Assembly (NCBI GenBank): GCA_016845825.1
Contig: JAERSJ010000133.1
Location: 1-37,091, forward strand
Length of the DNA: 37,091 nt
Reading direction: 5' to 3'
Origin: Methanobacteriota archaeon
GTDB lineage: Archaea; Thermoplasmatota; Poseidoniia; MGIII; CG-Epi1
Part shown: piece by piece, positions 15,413 through 23,875 of the stretch
Layout of the letters: the number at the start of each line of letters is the position of its first letter
Numbering within the stretch: position 1 is the first letter of the stretch
Position numbers and translations under genes: made by a program
The notes under the pieces: generated by a model
Seen by the model: the letters and a program-made list of their open reading frames with translations, nothing else
Databases searched by the model: none
Told to the model about the DNA's origin: nothing

Positions 15413-15750
15413 GTAAAGATAAGCCACGCGACATAGGAGTTGATGTTAACGCTCCCGCCAACCCATGGGATGGAGACTCTAACGATCCTTTCTTTGGAAC
15501 ACTCTCTGTGAGAGGTCAAGTTCTACGAGGAATTGTTGTTAAAGCTAAGGCTCAAAAAACCGTTGTTGTTCAAATCAATAAAATGAAATATGATTCTAAA
15601 TATGAAAGATATGCTAGAAGTTCATCTAAGATTAGCGCTCACAGCCCTGCCAGTGTTGGAGCCAATGAAGGCGATGCTGTAACTATTATGGAATGCAGGC
15701 CCTTGTCTAAGACTAAATCATTTGTTGTCATTGAAAGGAGAGATCCATGA
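15409..15750 (+). CDS. rps17: 30S ribosomal protein S17 (uS17)
   Basis: 113 aa archaeal uS17 with an N-terminal extension (residues 1-30, NPWDGDSNDPFFGTLSVRG). The OB fold follows: GIVVKAKAQKTVVVQI, KYERYARSSSKISAHSPA, and GDAVTIMECRPLSKTKSFVV. It binds 16S rRNA early in assembly. Overlaps Rpp29 upstream and L14 downstream by four bases each. Confidence 0.95.
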   Translation: MSKDKPRDIGVDVNAPANPWDGDSNDPFFGTLSVRGQVLRGIVVKAKAQKTVVVQINKMKYDSKYERYARSSSKISAHSPASVGANEGDAVTIMECRPLSKTKSFVVIERRDP

Positions 15751-16145
15751 GAGCAATTGCAGGAAAGCAGATGAGGGGTTTGCCACAAGGTGCTAGAATC
15801 GATTGTGTCGATAATAGTGGAGCAAAAATTGTAGAAATTGTTACTGTTTTAAATTACAAAGGTGTACACCGAAGGTCGCCTGCTGCTGGAGTTGGTGATA
15901 TGGTGATTGCATCTGTCAAAAAAGGAAACCCAGAAATGAGAAGACAGCTTGTTAGAGCTGTTATCGTAAGATGCCGCAGACCTTTCAGAAGGGCTGACGG
16001 TACTATGGTCCAATTTGAAGACAATGCTGCGGTTTTGACAAACGAACAAGGAGAAACTAAAGGGTCTGGAATCAAAGGACCTGTATCAAGAGAAGCTGCC
16101 GAAAGATGGCCGCGTATAGCTGCTGCAGCAACAACGATAGTATGA
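15747..16145 (+). CDS. rpl14: 50S ribosomal protein L14 (uL14)
   Basis: 132 aa. CVDNSGAKIVEIVTVLNYKG, the VGDMVIASVKKG strand, RRQLVRAVIVRCRRPFRR and FEDNAAVLTN are the conserved uL14 elements. It sits at the subunit interface and takes part in inter-subunit bridges and factor binding. The C-terminus GSGIKGPVSREAAERWPRIA is typical of archaea and eukaryotes. A 7-base gap precedes L24. Confidence 0.96.
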   Translation: MRAIAGKQMRGLPQGARIDCVDNSGAKIVEIVTVLNYKGVHRRSPAAGVGDMVIASVKKGNPEMRRQLVRAVIVRCRRPFRRADGTMVQFEDNAAVLTNEQGETKGSGIKGPVSREAAERWPRIAAAATTIV

Positions 16146-16152
16146 GGATTAA

Positions 16153-16809
16153 ATGAGTTCAAAACAACCACGAAAACAGAGACTAGCCCGTTATACGGCA
16201 CCTTATCACAGGAGGCACCGCGAAATGTCTTCTCCAATTGATAAAGGTCTAAGAGAAAGACAGTTATCAAGAGGATTCATGTACCCAAGAGCTATGCCTG
16301 TCAAAAAAGGCGATAGAGTTATGATTGTTAGAGGTGAAGGAAAATCTAAATCAGCTACTGCCGTGTCATTAGTTGACCGCAAAGCCAGAAAAGTCTATGT
16401 TGAAGGATTTACTTATTTCAAATCAGACGGGACTGAACTGCAAAGACCTATTGACGCTTCAAATTTAGTTATTATCAATCCTGATTGGTCCGATATTAGA
16501 AGAAGAAAAATATTGAACCGGATTAATGAATCTGTGGATTGGACTGATGAAGTTATATCTGATCTTGAAGCTGCAGAAGATGAATATGAAGCTGAAAACG
16601 TAGAACCTTCTGAAGAAAAAGACGAAAGTAGTGAAGAAGAAATTACAGAAGAAGAAACTGATGATAATAAAAATGAAGAAGTTTCTGAAGAAACTGATTA
16701 TTCAAAACTATCTGTTGCTGAATTAAAGGACATTCTGAAAGAAAAAGGATTGCCTGTCAGTGGAAAGAAAGCCGATCTAATTGAAAGATTGCAAGGAGAT
16801 TCAAAATGA
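16153..16809 (+). CDS. rpl24: 50S ribosomal protein L24 (uL24) fused to a SAP-like domain
   Basis: 218 aa, far longer than the roughly 120 aa usual for archaeal uL24. Residues 1-125 are ordinary uL24: a basic N-terminus (RLARYTAPYHRRHREMSSP), the KOW motif VKKGDRVMIVRGEGKSK, then EGFTYFKSDGTELQRPID. Residues about 145-182 are a Glu/Asp-rich linker. Residues about 183-216 read as a SAP domain: LSVAELKDILKEKGLPVSG followed by KKADLIERL, the two-helix LKxxLxxxGLPxSGxKxxLIxRL pattern known for DNA/RNA binding. The fusion is within one uninterrupted frame. Known: uL24 starts large-subunit assembly near the exit tunnel. Inferred: the SAP arm could tether the ribosome or assembly intermediate to nucleic acid. 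Confidence 0.93.
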   Translation: MSSKQPRKQRLARYTAPYHRRHREMSSPIDKGLRERQLSRGFMYPRAMPVKKGDRVMIVRGEGKSKSATAVSLVDRKARKVYVEGFTYFKSDGTELQRPIDASNLVIINPDWSDIRRRKILNRINESVDWTDEVISDLEAAEDEYEAENVEPSEEKDESSEEEITEEETDDNKNEEVSEETDYSKLSVAELKDILKEKGLPVSGKKADLIERLQGDSK

Positions 16810-17510
16810 GTAGTGGACATCTTAAGAGACTAGTTGCCCCTCGTTCTTGGAATATAGCTAGAAAAGAACGAACTTGGACTACAAAGCCTATGCCTGGAAA
16901 GCACTCTTTGGAAGGTGCATTGCCTATCTCAACAATTTTGAGAGATTACTTGAAAGTCTGCGATAATAATCGTGAAGCTAAAATAATTCTACATAATGGA
17001 GAAGTACTAATTGACCAAAGAGTTGTACGTAAACCAAAATCTCCAGTAGGGCTTATGGATGTTATTTCTCTGCCAAAAATTAAAATGCATGTTAGAGCTA
17101 TGCTCGATAAACATGGTAGAATTGAATTTGTTCCGATTAAAGCTACTGATGCAAAATGGAAACTTGTAAGAATAGAAAATAAGAGAAATATAAAAGGTGG
17201 ACATGTGCAAATTAATTTACACGACGGCACAAATATTTTATCAAAAGAAAAAGTAAAAACTGGAGATGTATTACAGTTAAACCTGCCTGATTTGAAAATA
17301 AAGAAAGTACTTAAATTTCAGAAAGGATCTCAATCCTTAATTATTGGAGGAAGTCACGTAGGTTCAATAGCTACGATTAAAGACGAAGAAACCACAAGAA
17401 GTACAAAACCAAATCTTGTAATGTACGATGGATTCCAAACAATAAGGCCGTATTCGTTTGTTGTTGGGGAAAAGAAAGCAATGGTTTCCCTTCCGGAGGT
17501 TAAAGTATGA
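16806..17510 (+). CDS. rps4e: 30S ribosomal protein S4e (eS4)
   Basis: 234 aa, a protein found only in archaea and eukaryotes. HLKRLVAPRSWNIARKERTW is the conserved opening; an S4-like RNA-binding segment (REAKIILHNGEVLIDQRVVR) follows, then the central domain (VRIENKRNIKGGHVQINLHD) and a KOW-like C-terminal part (LIIGGSHVGSIATIKDEE). It binds the small subunit body. The ATGA overlap with L24 keeps the SAP-bearing gene in frame with the operon. Confidence 0.95.
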   Translation: MSSGHLKRLVAPRSWNIARKERTWTTKPMPGKHSLEGALPISTILRDYLKVCDNNREAKIILHNGEVLIDQRVVRKPKSPVGLMDVISLPKIKMHVRAMLDKHGRIEFVPIKATDAKWKLVRIENKRNIKGGHVQINLHDGTNILSKEKVKTGDVLQLNLPDLKIKKVLKFQKGSQSLIIGGSHVGSIATIKDEETTRSTKPNLVMYDGFQTIRPYSFVVGEKKAMVSLPEVKV

Positions 17511-18019
17511 ATCCTATGAGAGAGTTGAGAATCGCTAAGGTTGTCCTTAATATTGGGGTAGGAGAAGCTGGTGAAAGATTGGGTAAAGCTGAAACTGTTC
17601 TTGAAAAATTGAGCGGATGTAAGCCTGTTCGTACTTTATCAAAATCAACCAACCGTGATTTAGGAATTCGATTAGGAATGCCTATCGGATGTAAGGTTAC
17701 ATTAAGGGGAGAAAATGCAATGAAATTCTTAAAAGAATCATTATGGGTAAGAGAAAATCGATTGCCTGCATACTGCTTCTCAAAAACCGGTGGAGTTAGT
17801 TTTGGTATACCTGATTACACTGGTTACAAAAATGAAAATTATGATCCAGATATTGGAATATTTGGATTGGATATCGCAGTTGCTTTTGAACGCCCTGGAT
17901 ATCGAGTTGCAAGAAGGAAAATTAAACATAATAAGATTGGCAAAACTCACCGTATTAACGCTGAAGAATGCCAAGAATATATGACAAAAAAATTCAACTT
18001 GGAGGTATTCAAGGTATGA
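17507..18019 (+). CDS. rpl5: 50S ribosomal protein L5 (uL5)
   Basis: 170 aa. [20 protein letters not shown], the [19 protein letters not shown] segment and [13 protein letters not shown] identify archaeal uL5, which binds 5S rRNA and touches the small subunit head and P-site t[20 protein letters not shown] near the C-terminus is also typical. A good Shine-Dalgarno (GGAGGT) precedes the ATG. The stop overlaps S14 by four bases. Confidence 0.95.
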   Translation: MNPMRELRIAKVVLNIGVGEAGERLGKAETVLEKLSGCKPVRTLSKSTNRDLGIRLGMPIGCKVTLRGENAMKFLKESLWVRENRLPAYCFSKTGGVSFGIPDYTGYKNENYDPDIGIFGLDIAVAFERPGYRVARRKIKHNKIGKTHRINAEECQEYMTKKFNLEVFKV

Positions 18020-18186
18020 ACATCGATGACGTAAAAATTAAGGTCAGAGAAGTTTATCGTGGACGCATTATAGGATGTGTTCTATGTGATAGAAAACGCG
18101 GACTTGTACGCAGACATGGACTAAATTTGTGTAGGCAATGTTTTAGGGATAAAGCCACCGAACTTGGTTTCAAAAAATATGATTGA
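18016..18186 (+). CDS. rps14: 30S ribosomal protein S14, zinc-binding type (uS14)
   Basis: 56 aa. I place the start at 18016 rather than at the earlier in-frame ATG (17968), because 18016 gives the normal archaeal length, overlaps the L5 stop by four bases, and follows a GGAGGT Shine-Dalgarno. Four zinc-ligand cysteines are present as CVLC and CRQC, spaced by [12 protein letters not shown], the classical zinc-ribbon of archaeal uS14. It sits in the small subunit head near uS3. Confidence 0.93.
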   Translation: MNIDDVKIKVREVYRGRIIGCVLCDRKRGLVRRHGLNLCRQCFRDKATELGFKKYD

Positions 18187-18193
18187 GGTATAA

Positions 18194-18580
18194 ATGAGAC
18201 ACGATTCACTATCTGATGCGCTAATAATAATCAAAAATGCCGACCACGTTGGTAAGGATTCAGCTGTTGTTCCAGCTTCTAGATTAATTGGAGATGTTCT
18301 AAAACAGTTAACTGAAAAAGGATATCTAAATAATTATGAATATGAGGATAATGGTAAAGGAGGAATTTTCAATATCTCCCTAAATGGTAGGATTAATGGT
18401 TGTGGTGCAATTAAGCCTAGATTCTCAGTTAAGTTAAAGGAAATGGAAAGGCATGAAGCTAGATATTTACCTGCAAAAGATTTTGGTATTTTGATTCTTA
18501 CAACACCTTTCGGAGTTATGAATAATGACGCTGCTAAAGAAGCATCAACAGGAGGGAAGCTACTAGCTTACGTTTATTAG
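18194..18580 (+). CDS. rps8: 30S ribosomal protein S8 (uS8)
   Basis: 128 aa. DSLSDALIIIKNADHVGKDS at the N-terminus and PAKDFGILILTTPFGVMNN near the C-terminus are uS8 hallmarks. It is a primary binder of 16S rRNA helix 21. In bacteria S8 regulates the spc operon; that is not shown here. GAGGT precedes the ATG by about 5 bases, and the stop directly abuts the L6 ATG. Confidence 0.95.
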   Translation: MRHDSLSDALIIIKNADHVGKDSAVVPASRLIGDVLKQLTEKGYLNNYEYEDNGKGGIFNISLNGRINGCGAIKPRFSVKLKEMERHEARYLPAKDFGILILTTPFGVMNNDAAKEASTGGKLLAYVY

Positions 18581-19123
18581 ATGTTAATTAAAGAATTAAT
18601 TTACAATGTTGAATTGCCAGAAGGCGTTACTTTCTCTGTAAATAATCACGAAGCAAAGCTTTCAGGGCCTCGAGGAGACTTAAGCCGTATTTTCAAACAC
18701 TCCATGATCTCTTTATCTGAAGATAATGGAAATATTAAATTGGTTGGAAAGAAATTACGAAGAAAAGAAAAAGCACTAATCGGAACTTGGAGAGCTCACT
18801 TGAATAATATGGCTCAAGGTGTTTCTTCTGGATTCTTATATGAAATGAAAATTGTTTTTGCTCACTTTCCGATGAAGGTTGCTGTGAAAGGAAATGTTGT
18901 AGACATTGCTAATTTCTTAGGGGAAAAAACTACTAGGCATGCAAATATTTGCGGAGATGCCAAAGTAATTGCCAAAGGCGATAAAGTGACTATTGAAGGT
19001 AATGATATTGAAGATGTTGGCCAGACTGCAGCTAACCTAGAACGTGCAACTGTTGTCAAAGGAAGAGATATCAGAGTTTTCCAAGATGGAATTTACGTTG
19101 TTTCTAAAGGAGCTGCCCAATGA
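18581..19123 (+). CDS. rpl6: 50S ribosomal protein L6 (uL6)
   Basis: 180 aa, two tandem uL6 folds. The first has LPEGVTFSVNNHEAKLSGPR, the second VAVKGNVVDIANFLGEKTTR. DIEDVGQTAANLERATVVKG near the C-terminus is conserved in archaea and eukaryotes. uL6 lies near the sarcin-ricin loop and factor-binding site. The ATG immediately follows the S8 stop; the gene overlaps L32e by four bases. Confidence 0.95.
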   Translation: MLIKELIYNVELPEGVTFSVNNHEAKLSGPRGDLSRIFKHSMISLSEDNGNIKLVGKKLRRKEKALIGTWRAHLNNMAQGVSSGFLYEMKIVFAHFPMKVAVKGNVVDIANFLGEKTTRHANICGDAKVIAKGDKVTIEGNDIEDVGQTAANLERATVVKGRDIRVFQDGIYVVSKGAAQ

Positions 19124-19545
19124 GTGATGAAGAATACAAACCAAGACAGAAACCTGTTTTGACTAAAGAACAGAAAACTGACCTATCAAAAAGAAACCGT
19201 ATGTCACATAAAAGGCCTAATTTCAGAAGACAGAACTGGTTTAGATACAAAAGATTAGGACAAAAATGGAGGCGCCCTCGTGGAATACACTCAAAAATGA
19301 GAAGGCACTTCAAGTACAGAATACCTGTAGTTCAAGTCGGCTTTAGAGGGCCTGCAAGTGTTAGAGGTTTACATCCTTCTGGTTTTGAAGAAGTTCTAGT
19401 TTATAATCCTAAAAATTTAGAAGATATTGATCCGAAAGCTCAAGCTATTCGAATTTCAAGTAAAGTTGGAGATAAAAAGCGCGAAATGATCGTCCAAAAA
19501 GCTGACGAAATGAAAATTCGTGTACTTAATAGGAGAGATCTATGA
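19120..19545 (+). CDS. rpl32e: 50S ribosomal protein L32e (eL32)
   Basis: 141 aa, an archaeal/eukaryotic protein. The central signature KRLGQKWRRPRGIHSKMRRH and VQVGFRGPASVRGLHPSGFE is unmistakable. The N-terminal 30 residues are a charged extension. eL32 is an rRNA-binding protein of the large-subunit solvent side. ATGA overlaps link it to L6 and L19e. Confidence 0.95.
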   Translation: MSDEEYKPRQKPVLTKEQKTDLSKRNRMSHKRPNFRRQNWFRYKRLGQKWRRPRGIHSKMRRHFKYRIPVVQVGFRGPASVRGLHPSGFEEVLVYNPKNLEDIDPKAQAIRISSKVGDKKREMIVQKADEMKIRVLNRRDL

Positions 19546-20006
19546 ATTTATCATATCAAAGAAGAGTTGCTGCTACAGTTCTAAAATGTGGTGTGAATCG
19601 CGTTTGGATTGATGATCGCCCTGAAGTTCAAGAACGAATTTCTGAAGCTGTAACAAGAGATGATGTAAGATTACTCATTGTTCAACGATTTATTCGTAAA
19701 CATCAGAAAAAAGGAATCTCAAGAGGTCGTGCAAAAGCTATGGCTGTACAACGTTCGAAGGGTCGTAGAAAGGGGCATGGATCAAGAAAAGGACATGGTG
19801 GAGCAAGAACTCCAAAGAAAGAATCTTGGATGACTAAAGTTCGTGCTTTACGCAGAGAATTAAATGCTTTGAGGGATGAAAAAGTAATAGATGCCTCACA
19901 ATACAGGCTTTATTATCGTAGAGCAAAAGGTGGGGTTTACAATTCAAGAAACCATTTAAGATATAACATGGAAATTGATGGAATAAAATTAGGAGGTAAG
20001 AAATAA
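19542..20006 (+). CDS. rpl19e: 50S ribosomal protein L19e (eL19)
   Basis: 154 aa. The N-terminal domain LSYQRRVAATVLKCGVNRVW and the basic middle (SRGRAKAMAVQRSKGRRKGH, then SRKGHGGARTPKKESWM) are diagnostic of eL19; the C-terminal long helix has VRALRRELNALRDEKVIDAS and YYRRAKGGVYNSRNHL. It takes part in a bridge to the small subunit in archaea and eukaryotes. The stop overlaps the L18 ATG by one base. Confidence 0.95.
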   Translation: MNLSYQRRVAATVLKCGVNRVWIDDRPEVQERISEAVTRDDVRLLIVQRFIRKHQKKGISRGRAKAMAVQRSKGRRKGHGSRKGHGGARTPKKESWMTKVRALRRELNALRDEKVIDASQYRLYYRRAKGGVYNSRNHLRYNMEIDGIKLGGKK

Positions 20007-20497
20007 TGCCAAAAAGAATGCACTTTGCTCGCAGACGAAAAGGTGTAACTAATTATCGTAAAAGATTAGCATTGCTCAAGTCTGGGCTTCCTAGAGCTGT
20101 AGTTAGATTTACAAATTCTAAAGTAATGGTTCAAATTAGTGACTTTGAAGGTAAAGGCGATCGCGTATTAGCTTCAGCTTCATCTGCAGACTTAGAAAAA
20201 ATGGGTTGGAAAAATTCGAAAACAAACCTTCCTGCTTCATACCTTTCTGGAAAATTGGCTGCTAAAAATGCCATTAAGGCTGGAGTTTCTTCTGCTGTTT
20301 TAGATATTGGAAGAATAACTCCAATTTCAGGAAATCGAGCTTTTGCCGTTCTTAAAGGTCTTGTAGATGGTGGTTTAGAAATTCCTCATTCTGAAAGTTC
20401 ATACCCTTCTGATGATCGAATTAATGGAAGTCATATTTCTGAAAAAATCGTAAAGGATTTTGATAAAGTTTCTAAAAAAATGGATGGTAAGAAATGA
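20006..20497 (+). CDS. rpl18: 50S ribosomal protein L18 (uL18)
   Basis: 163 aa. RRRKGVTNYRKRLALLKSGL is the conserved 5S rRNA-binding N-terminus; VVRFTNSKVMVQISDFEGKG and the SSAVLDIGRITPISGNRAFA segment follow. With uL5 it forms the 5S ribonucleoprotein. Its last segment is shorter than the eukaryotic extension, ending KKMDGKK. Four-base overlap with S5. Confidence 0.94.
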   Translation: MPKRMHFARRRKGVTNYRKRLALLKSGLPRAVVRFTNSKVMVQISDFEGKGDRVLASASSADLEKMGWKNSKTNLPASYLSGKLAAKNAIKAGVSSAVLDIGRITPISGNRAFAVLKGLVDGGLEIPHSESSYPSDDRINGSHISEKIVKDFDKVSKKMDGKK

Positions 20498-21294
20498 GTG
20501 AAGAAGTAAAGAAAACAGAAGATAAAAAATCTGAATCTAAAAATACTAATTCTAGGTATAAAGGTAAAGGCCCTAACAAAGATAATAGGCAAAAAAGAGG
20601 ACCGCCTCTATCTCCGGCTCAACAACGCAGAAAGGCTGCTGAAGAAAGAATTTCAAATTGGACGCCAAAAACGGAACTAGGACGTAAAGTTGTTTCCGGT
20701 GAAATTACTACTATTCAAGATGCGCTTGCAACTGGATTGCCTCTAAGAGAAGCTCCAATTGTTGATTTACTTATAACTGATTTAATGGAAGAAGTAATTG
20801 ATATTCACATGGTTCAGAGAATGTCTGATTCCGGTAGAAGAGTTCGCTTTGCTGTTACAACTATCGTTGGAAACGGCGACGGAGTTGTTGGAATTGGCCG
20901 TGTATCTGGAAAATTAGTTAGACCTACAATAACAAAGGCTCTAGATCGTGCAAAATTAAATATTATTGAAATTCGCAGAGGAAGTGGCTCTTGGGAATGC
21001 TCTACTGCTGTTCCAAACTCACTGCCTTTTGAAGTTTCAGGACGAACGGGATCTACAAGAGTTAGAATTAAGCCAGCTCCACCAGGTGTTGGCCTTGTTA
21101 CAAACCAAGTAGGTCAAATTATGCTAAAGCTTGCTGGTGTAGAAGACGCATGGTCTTTCACACGAGGTCAAACTCAAACAATTTACAATTTTGCCAGCGC
21201 AATGTTTAAAGCATTAGAAAAGACTAGATCTACAAAATTACTGCCTGGTCAAAAAGAGTTCCATAATATGATTAAAGGAGTGAAACAAGAATGA
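20494..21294 (+). CDS. rps5: 30S ribosomal protein S5 (uS5)
   Basis: 266 aa. The first 50 residues are a lysine/asparagine-rich disordered extension (KKTEDKKSESKNTNSRYKGK) that makes the protein longer than the roughly 210-235 aa usual in archaea. The double-stranded RNA-binding domain has RMSDSGRRVRFAVTTIVGNG and GVVGIGRVSGKLVRPTI; the second domain has RTGSTRVRIKPAPPGVGLV. uS5 helps form the mRNA entry channel and affects decoding fidelity. Four-base overlaps with L18 and L30. Confidence 0.95.
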   Translation: MSEEVKKTEDKKSESKNTNSRYKGKGPNKDNRQKRGPPLSPAQQRRKAAEERISNWTPKTELGRKVVSGEITTIQDALATGLPLREAPIVDLLITDLMEEVIDIHMVQRMSDSGRRVRFAVTTIVGNGDGVVGIGRVSGKLVRPTITKALDRAKLNIIEIRRGSGSWECSTAVPNSLPFEVSGRTGSTRVRIKPAPPGVGLVTNQVGQIMLKLAGVEDAWSFTRGQTQTIYNFASAMFKALEKTRSTKLLPGQKEFHNMIKGVKQE

Positions 21295-21764
21295 GCTGGG
21301 CAGTTGTTAGAGTTAGAGGATCTGTTAACGTAAATCCTAAAATTAAAGAGACTATGAGATTAATGAAATTGAATAGAGTAAACCACTGTGTTATTGTTCC
21401 TGAAAATGATACATATACAGGTATGCTAAATATCATTAAAGATTATGTAACTTGGGGTGAAATAGATGCTGAAACTACCGAACTTTTATTACAAAGTTCA
21501 GGTAAAAGTAGCGGAAATACCGAATTTGCTAAAGAGCACTTGAAAGAAACCTCTTTCAAAACAATGAAAGCTTTAGCAAAAGGATTAACAGAAGGGAAAA
21601 CTGTAATGAGAGATGTTCCTGGTTTAAAACCATTATTTAGACTACATCCTCCTCGAAAGGGATATGAAGGAATTAAACGTAGTTTCAAAGAAGGTGGAGC
21701 TTTAGGATACAGAGCTGAAAAGATTAATGCCTTACTAAGGAGGATGCAATATGCCCAGGCGTAA
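21291..21764 (+). CDS. rpl30: 50S ribosomal protein L30 (uL30)
   Basis: 157 aa, the long archaeal form. AVVRVRGSVNVNPKIKETMR, LNRVNHCVIVPENDTYTGML and the C-terminal FRLHPPRKGYEGIKRSFKEG with ALGYRAEKINALLRRM identify it. It overlaps the start of L15 by 14 bases, the longest overlap in this operon, so L15 initiation must occur on the translated end of L30. Confidence 0.94.
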   Translation: MSWAVVRVRGSVNVNPKIKETMRLMKLNRVNHCVIVPENDTYTGMLNIIKDYVTWGEIDAETTELLLQSSGKSSGNTEFAKEHLKETSFKTMKALAKGLTEGKTVMRDVPGLKPLFRLHPPRKGYEGIKRSFKEGGALGYRAEKINALLRRMQYAQA

Positions 21765-22173
21765 AGCATTGAAAACCGGAAGTCGAACTCGCGGTAGAGG
21801 TCACAAAAAAGGTCGCGGAGCTGGACTGAGGGGCGGTCGTGGAAACGCAGGCTGTCATAAAACAAAACGCATTATGTATGAAAGAGTTGGACGTGTATGG
21901 GGTGCTCATGGATTCAAAAGACCTCAAACTGTAGTCATGGCAAATAATGCAATTAATTTGAAAGTTATTGAAGAAAGTGCAGCTGAATGGGTTGACCAAG
22001 GAAATGCATCTAAAAAAGGAAAAACCGTATCTATTGACTTAAAGAAAATGGGATACGATAAATTATTAGGTACTGGTGTGCCTAGTCAAGCTTATAAAAT
22101 TACTATAAGTGCTGCCTCTGCAAAGGCCGTGGAAAAGGTTGAGGCGGCTGGTGGAGAGATTGTAAGTGGCTGA
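21751..22173 (+). CDS. rpl15: 50S ribosomal protein L15 (uL15)
   Basis: 140 aa. The glycine/arginine-rich N-terminus GSRTRGRGHKKGRGAGLRGG and NAGCHKTKR are typical of uL15; a VWGAHGFKRPQTV segment follows as in archaea. An AGGAGG Shine-Dalgarno (about 21738-21743) within the L30 gene precedes the ATG and supports this start in spite of the 14-base overlap. The C-terminal domain KITISAASAKAVEKVEAAGG is complete. It overlaps secY by 8 bases. Confidence 0.95.
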   Translation: MPRRKALKTGSRTRGRGHKKGRGAGLRGGRGNAGCHKTKRIMYERVGRVWGAHGFKRPQTVVMANNAINLKVIEESAAEWVDQGNASKKGKTVSIDLKKMGYDKLLGTGVPSQAYKITISAASAKAVEKVEAAGGEIVSG

Positions 22174-23875
22174 AGAAAATATCCCTAGAAACCCCGCACA
22201 GGCAATCATGCCTTGCTTATCTATGATATTTTTGTACTTGCTATGGTACAACTGGAAATCTCCTGAGAGCGTCAGTGCTACCCTCATGGGTATTGGAACA
22301 ATTGGAATTACTTGGCTTGTCTATATGGGAGCTTCTTATTCTGGCGAAGGATCTAAGCTTCATGGATTAAAACCTATAATTGGAAGAATGCCTACTGTAC
22401 AAAAACCAGAAGGGCATGTTCATTTTAGAACAAAAATGACATGGACTTTGGCCATTCTTATTGTTTATTTTGCTATGACAAACGTAGCTTTGTATGGTCT
22501 CGGTGGAGAGACAATTGATTTGTTCAGTCAATATCGTGCAATTCTAGCGGGTGCAAGTGGAAGTTTGATGCACTTGGGTATTGGACCTATTGTTACCGGA
22601 AGCATTATCATGCAATTATTCACCGGTGCAAAGATTATTAATTTAAATCTTCAAGATCCACGTGATAAGGAAATATATCAAGGAACTCAAAAAGTATTAG
22701 TTATTGTAATGATTATAGTTGAGTCTGTACCTCAAGTATTTGGATTCTTGGAACCTAGCTCAGCTCTCGTTGCTGAAGTTGGTCTTAGCTGGGCCAGAAT
22801 GACTATTATTACTCAATTGGCTATTGGTTCATATCTTGTATTCTTAATGGATGAAAGTGTGTCTAAATGGGGTATTGGATCAGGTATTTCCTTGTTTATT
22901 GCTGCGGGAGTTTCTCAGGCTATATTTACTGGAACTTTGAATTGGGAACCTGCACCAGGAAGTGGTACTGAAACGCCTTCTGGAACTCTTCCTATGATTT
23001 TATGGTATCTTAAAAATTCTTCTACTACTGATTTGAGTGGAGGTGGTTACGAAGCTATTTTGCTTGCACCTCCTAATCCATTAGTTGCCTTAATTGGAAC
23101 TTTTATTGTATTTTTGATCGTGGTTTATGTAGAATCTTCAAGAATTGAATTACCTCTAGCTCATGGAAAAGTTAGAGGAGCAAGAGGCAGATATCCAATT
23201 AGATTAATTTACGCAAGTAACATTCCTGTAATTTTGATGGCTGCATTATTGGCAAACGTAAACATGTTTGCTCTTTTATTCTGGTCACATCCTAGTATGT
23301 CAAAATGGCCTATTTTGGGTCACAATTGGAGACTGGGGGCTTTTGATACTACTGATGGAAGTAATCCTGTACCTACAATGGGTCTAGCTTACTACGTTAA
23401 TCGGCTTGCTGGCCTTCAAGACTGGTTCTTACCTTTAGTAAGTCCCGATAAATATGGTGCATACATGGGCGACCATGAACCATGGCAGCTTGTTGCCCAC
23501 ATTGTGATTTACATGTCTATTATGGTCTTTGGATCTATTGTCTTTGCTAAGTTTTGGATTGAAACGACAAATATGGGGCCTGAAGCTGTAGCGAAGCAAA
23601 TTCAAGGCTCAGGTATGCAAATTCCAGGATTCCGAAGAGACCCAAGAATTGTTGAAAAGGTTTTGGAAAGATACATTCCTACTGTTACCGTTTTCAGTGG
23701 GGCCGTTGTTGGATTCTTAGCTGCTGGAGCTGATATGATTGGTACTGTTGGGCAGTCATCAGGTACTGGGGTGCTACTTACTGTCGGAATTATGATACGT
23801 ATGTATGAACAAATTGGAAAAGAACAAATGATGGAAATGCATCCTGTTCTTCGAAGTTTCTTCGGCGAGGATTAA
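22166..23875 (+). CDS. secY: Preprotein translocase subunit SecY
   Basis: 569 aa channel subunit of the Sec translocon (partner of SecE/SecG) that moves unfolded proteins across, or into, the cytoplasmic membrane. About ten hydrophobic segments are visible. GIGPIVTGSIIMQLFTGAKI (about residues 132-151) and KWGIGSGISLFIAAGVSQAI are conserved SecY segments. VESSRIELPLAH plus RGRYPIRLIYASNIPVIL covers the cytosolic loop that contacts the ribosome. It is longer than many archaeal SecY (about 440-490 aa), with the extra length in loops at about residues 266-295 and 370-430. Start is GTG, 8 bases inside L15, and the stop overlaps the next ATG by one base. Confidence 0.95.
   Translation: MAEENIPRNPAQAIMPCLSMIFLYLLWYNWKSPESVSATLMGIGTIGITWLVYMGASYSGEGSKLHGLKPIIGRMPTVQKPEGHVHFRTKMTWTLAILIVYFAMTNVALYGLGGETIDLFSQYRAILAGASGSLMHLGIGPIVTGSIIMQLFTGAKIINLNLQDPRDKEIYQGTQKVLVIVMIIVESVPQVFGFLEPSSALVAEVGLSWARMTIITQLAIGSYLVFLMDESVSKWGIGSGISLFIAAGVSQAIFTGTLNWEPAPGSGTETPSGTLPMILWYLKNSSTTDLSGGGYEAILLAPPNPLVALIGTFIVFLIVVYVESSRIELPLAHGKVRGARGRYPIRLIYASNIPVILMAALLANVNMFALLFWSHPSMSKWPILGHNWRLGAFDTTDGSNPVPTMGLAYYVNRLAGLQDWFLPLVSPDKYGAYMGDHEPWQLVAHIVIYMSIMVFGSIVFAKFWIETTNMGPEAVAKQIQGSGMQIPGFRRDPRIVEKVLERYIPTVTVFSGAVVGFLAAGADMIGTVGQSSGTGVLLTVGIMIRMYEQIGKEQMMEMHPVLRSFFGED

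Noticed and set aside
15854-16270. Antisense ORF opposite L14/L24
   Set aside because: Shadow of two certain genes, with no start signal or domain.
17968-18015. Earlier in-frame ATG for S14
   Set aside because: Would add 16 residues overlapping L5 coding; the ATG at 18016 gives the standard 56-aa zinc protein with a Shine-Dalgarno and an ATGA overlap.
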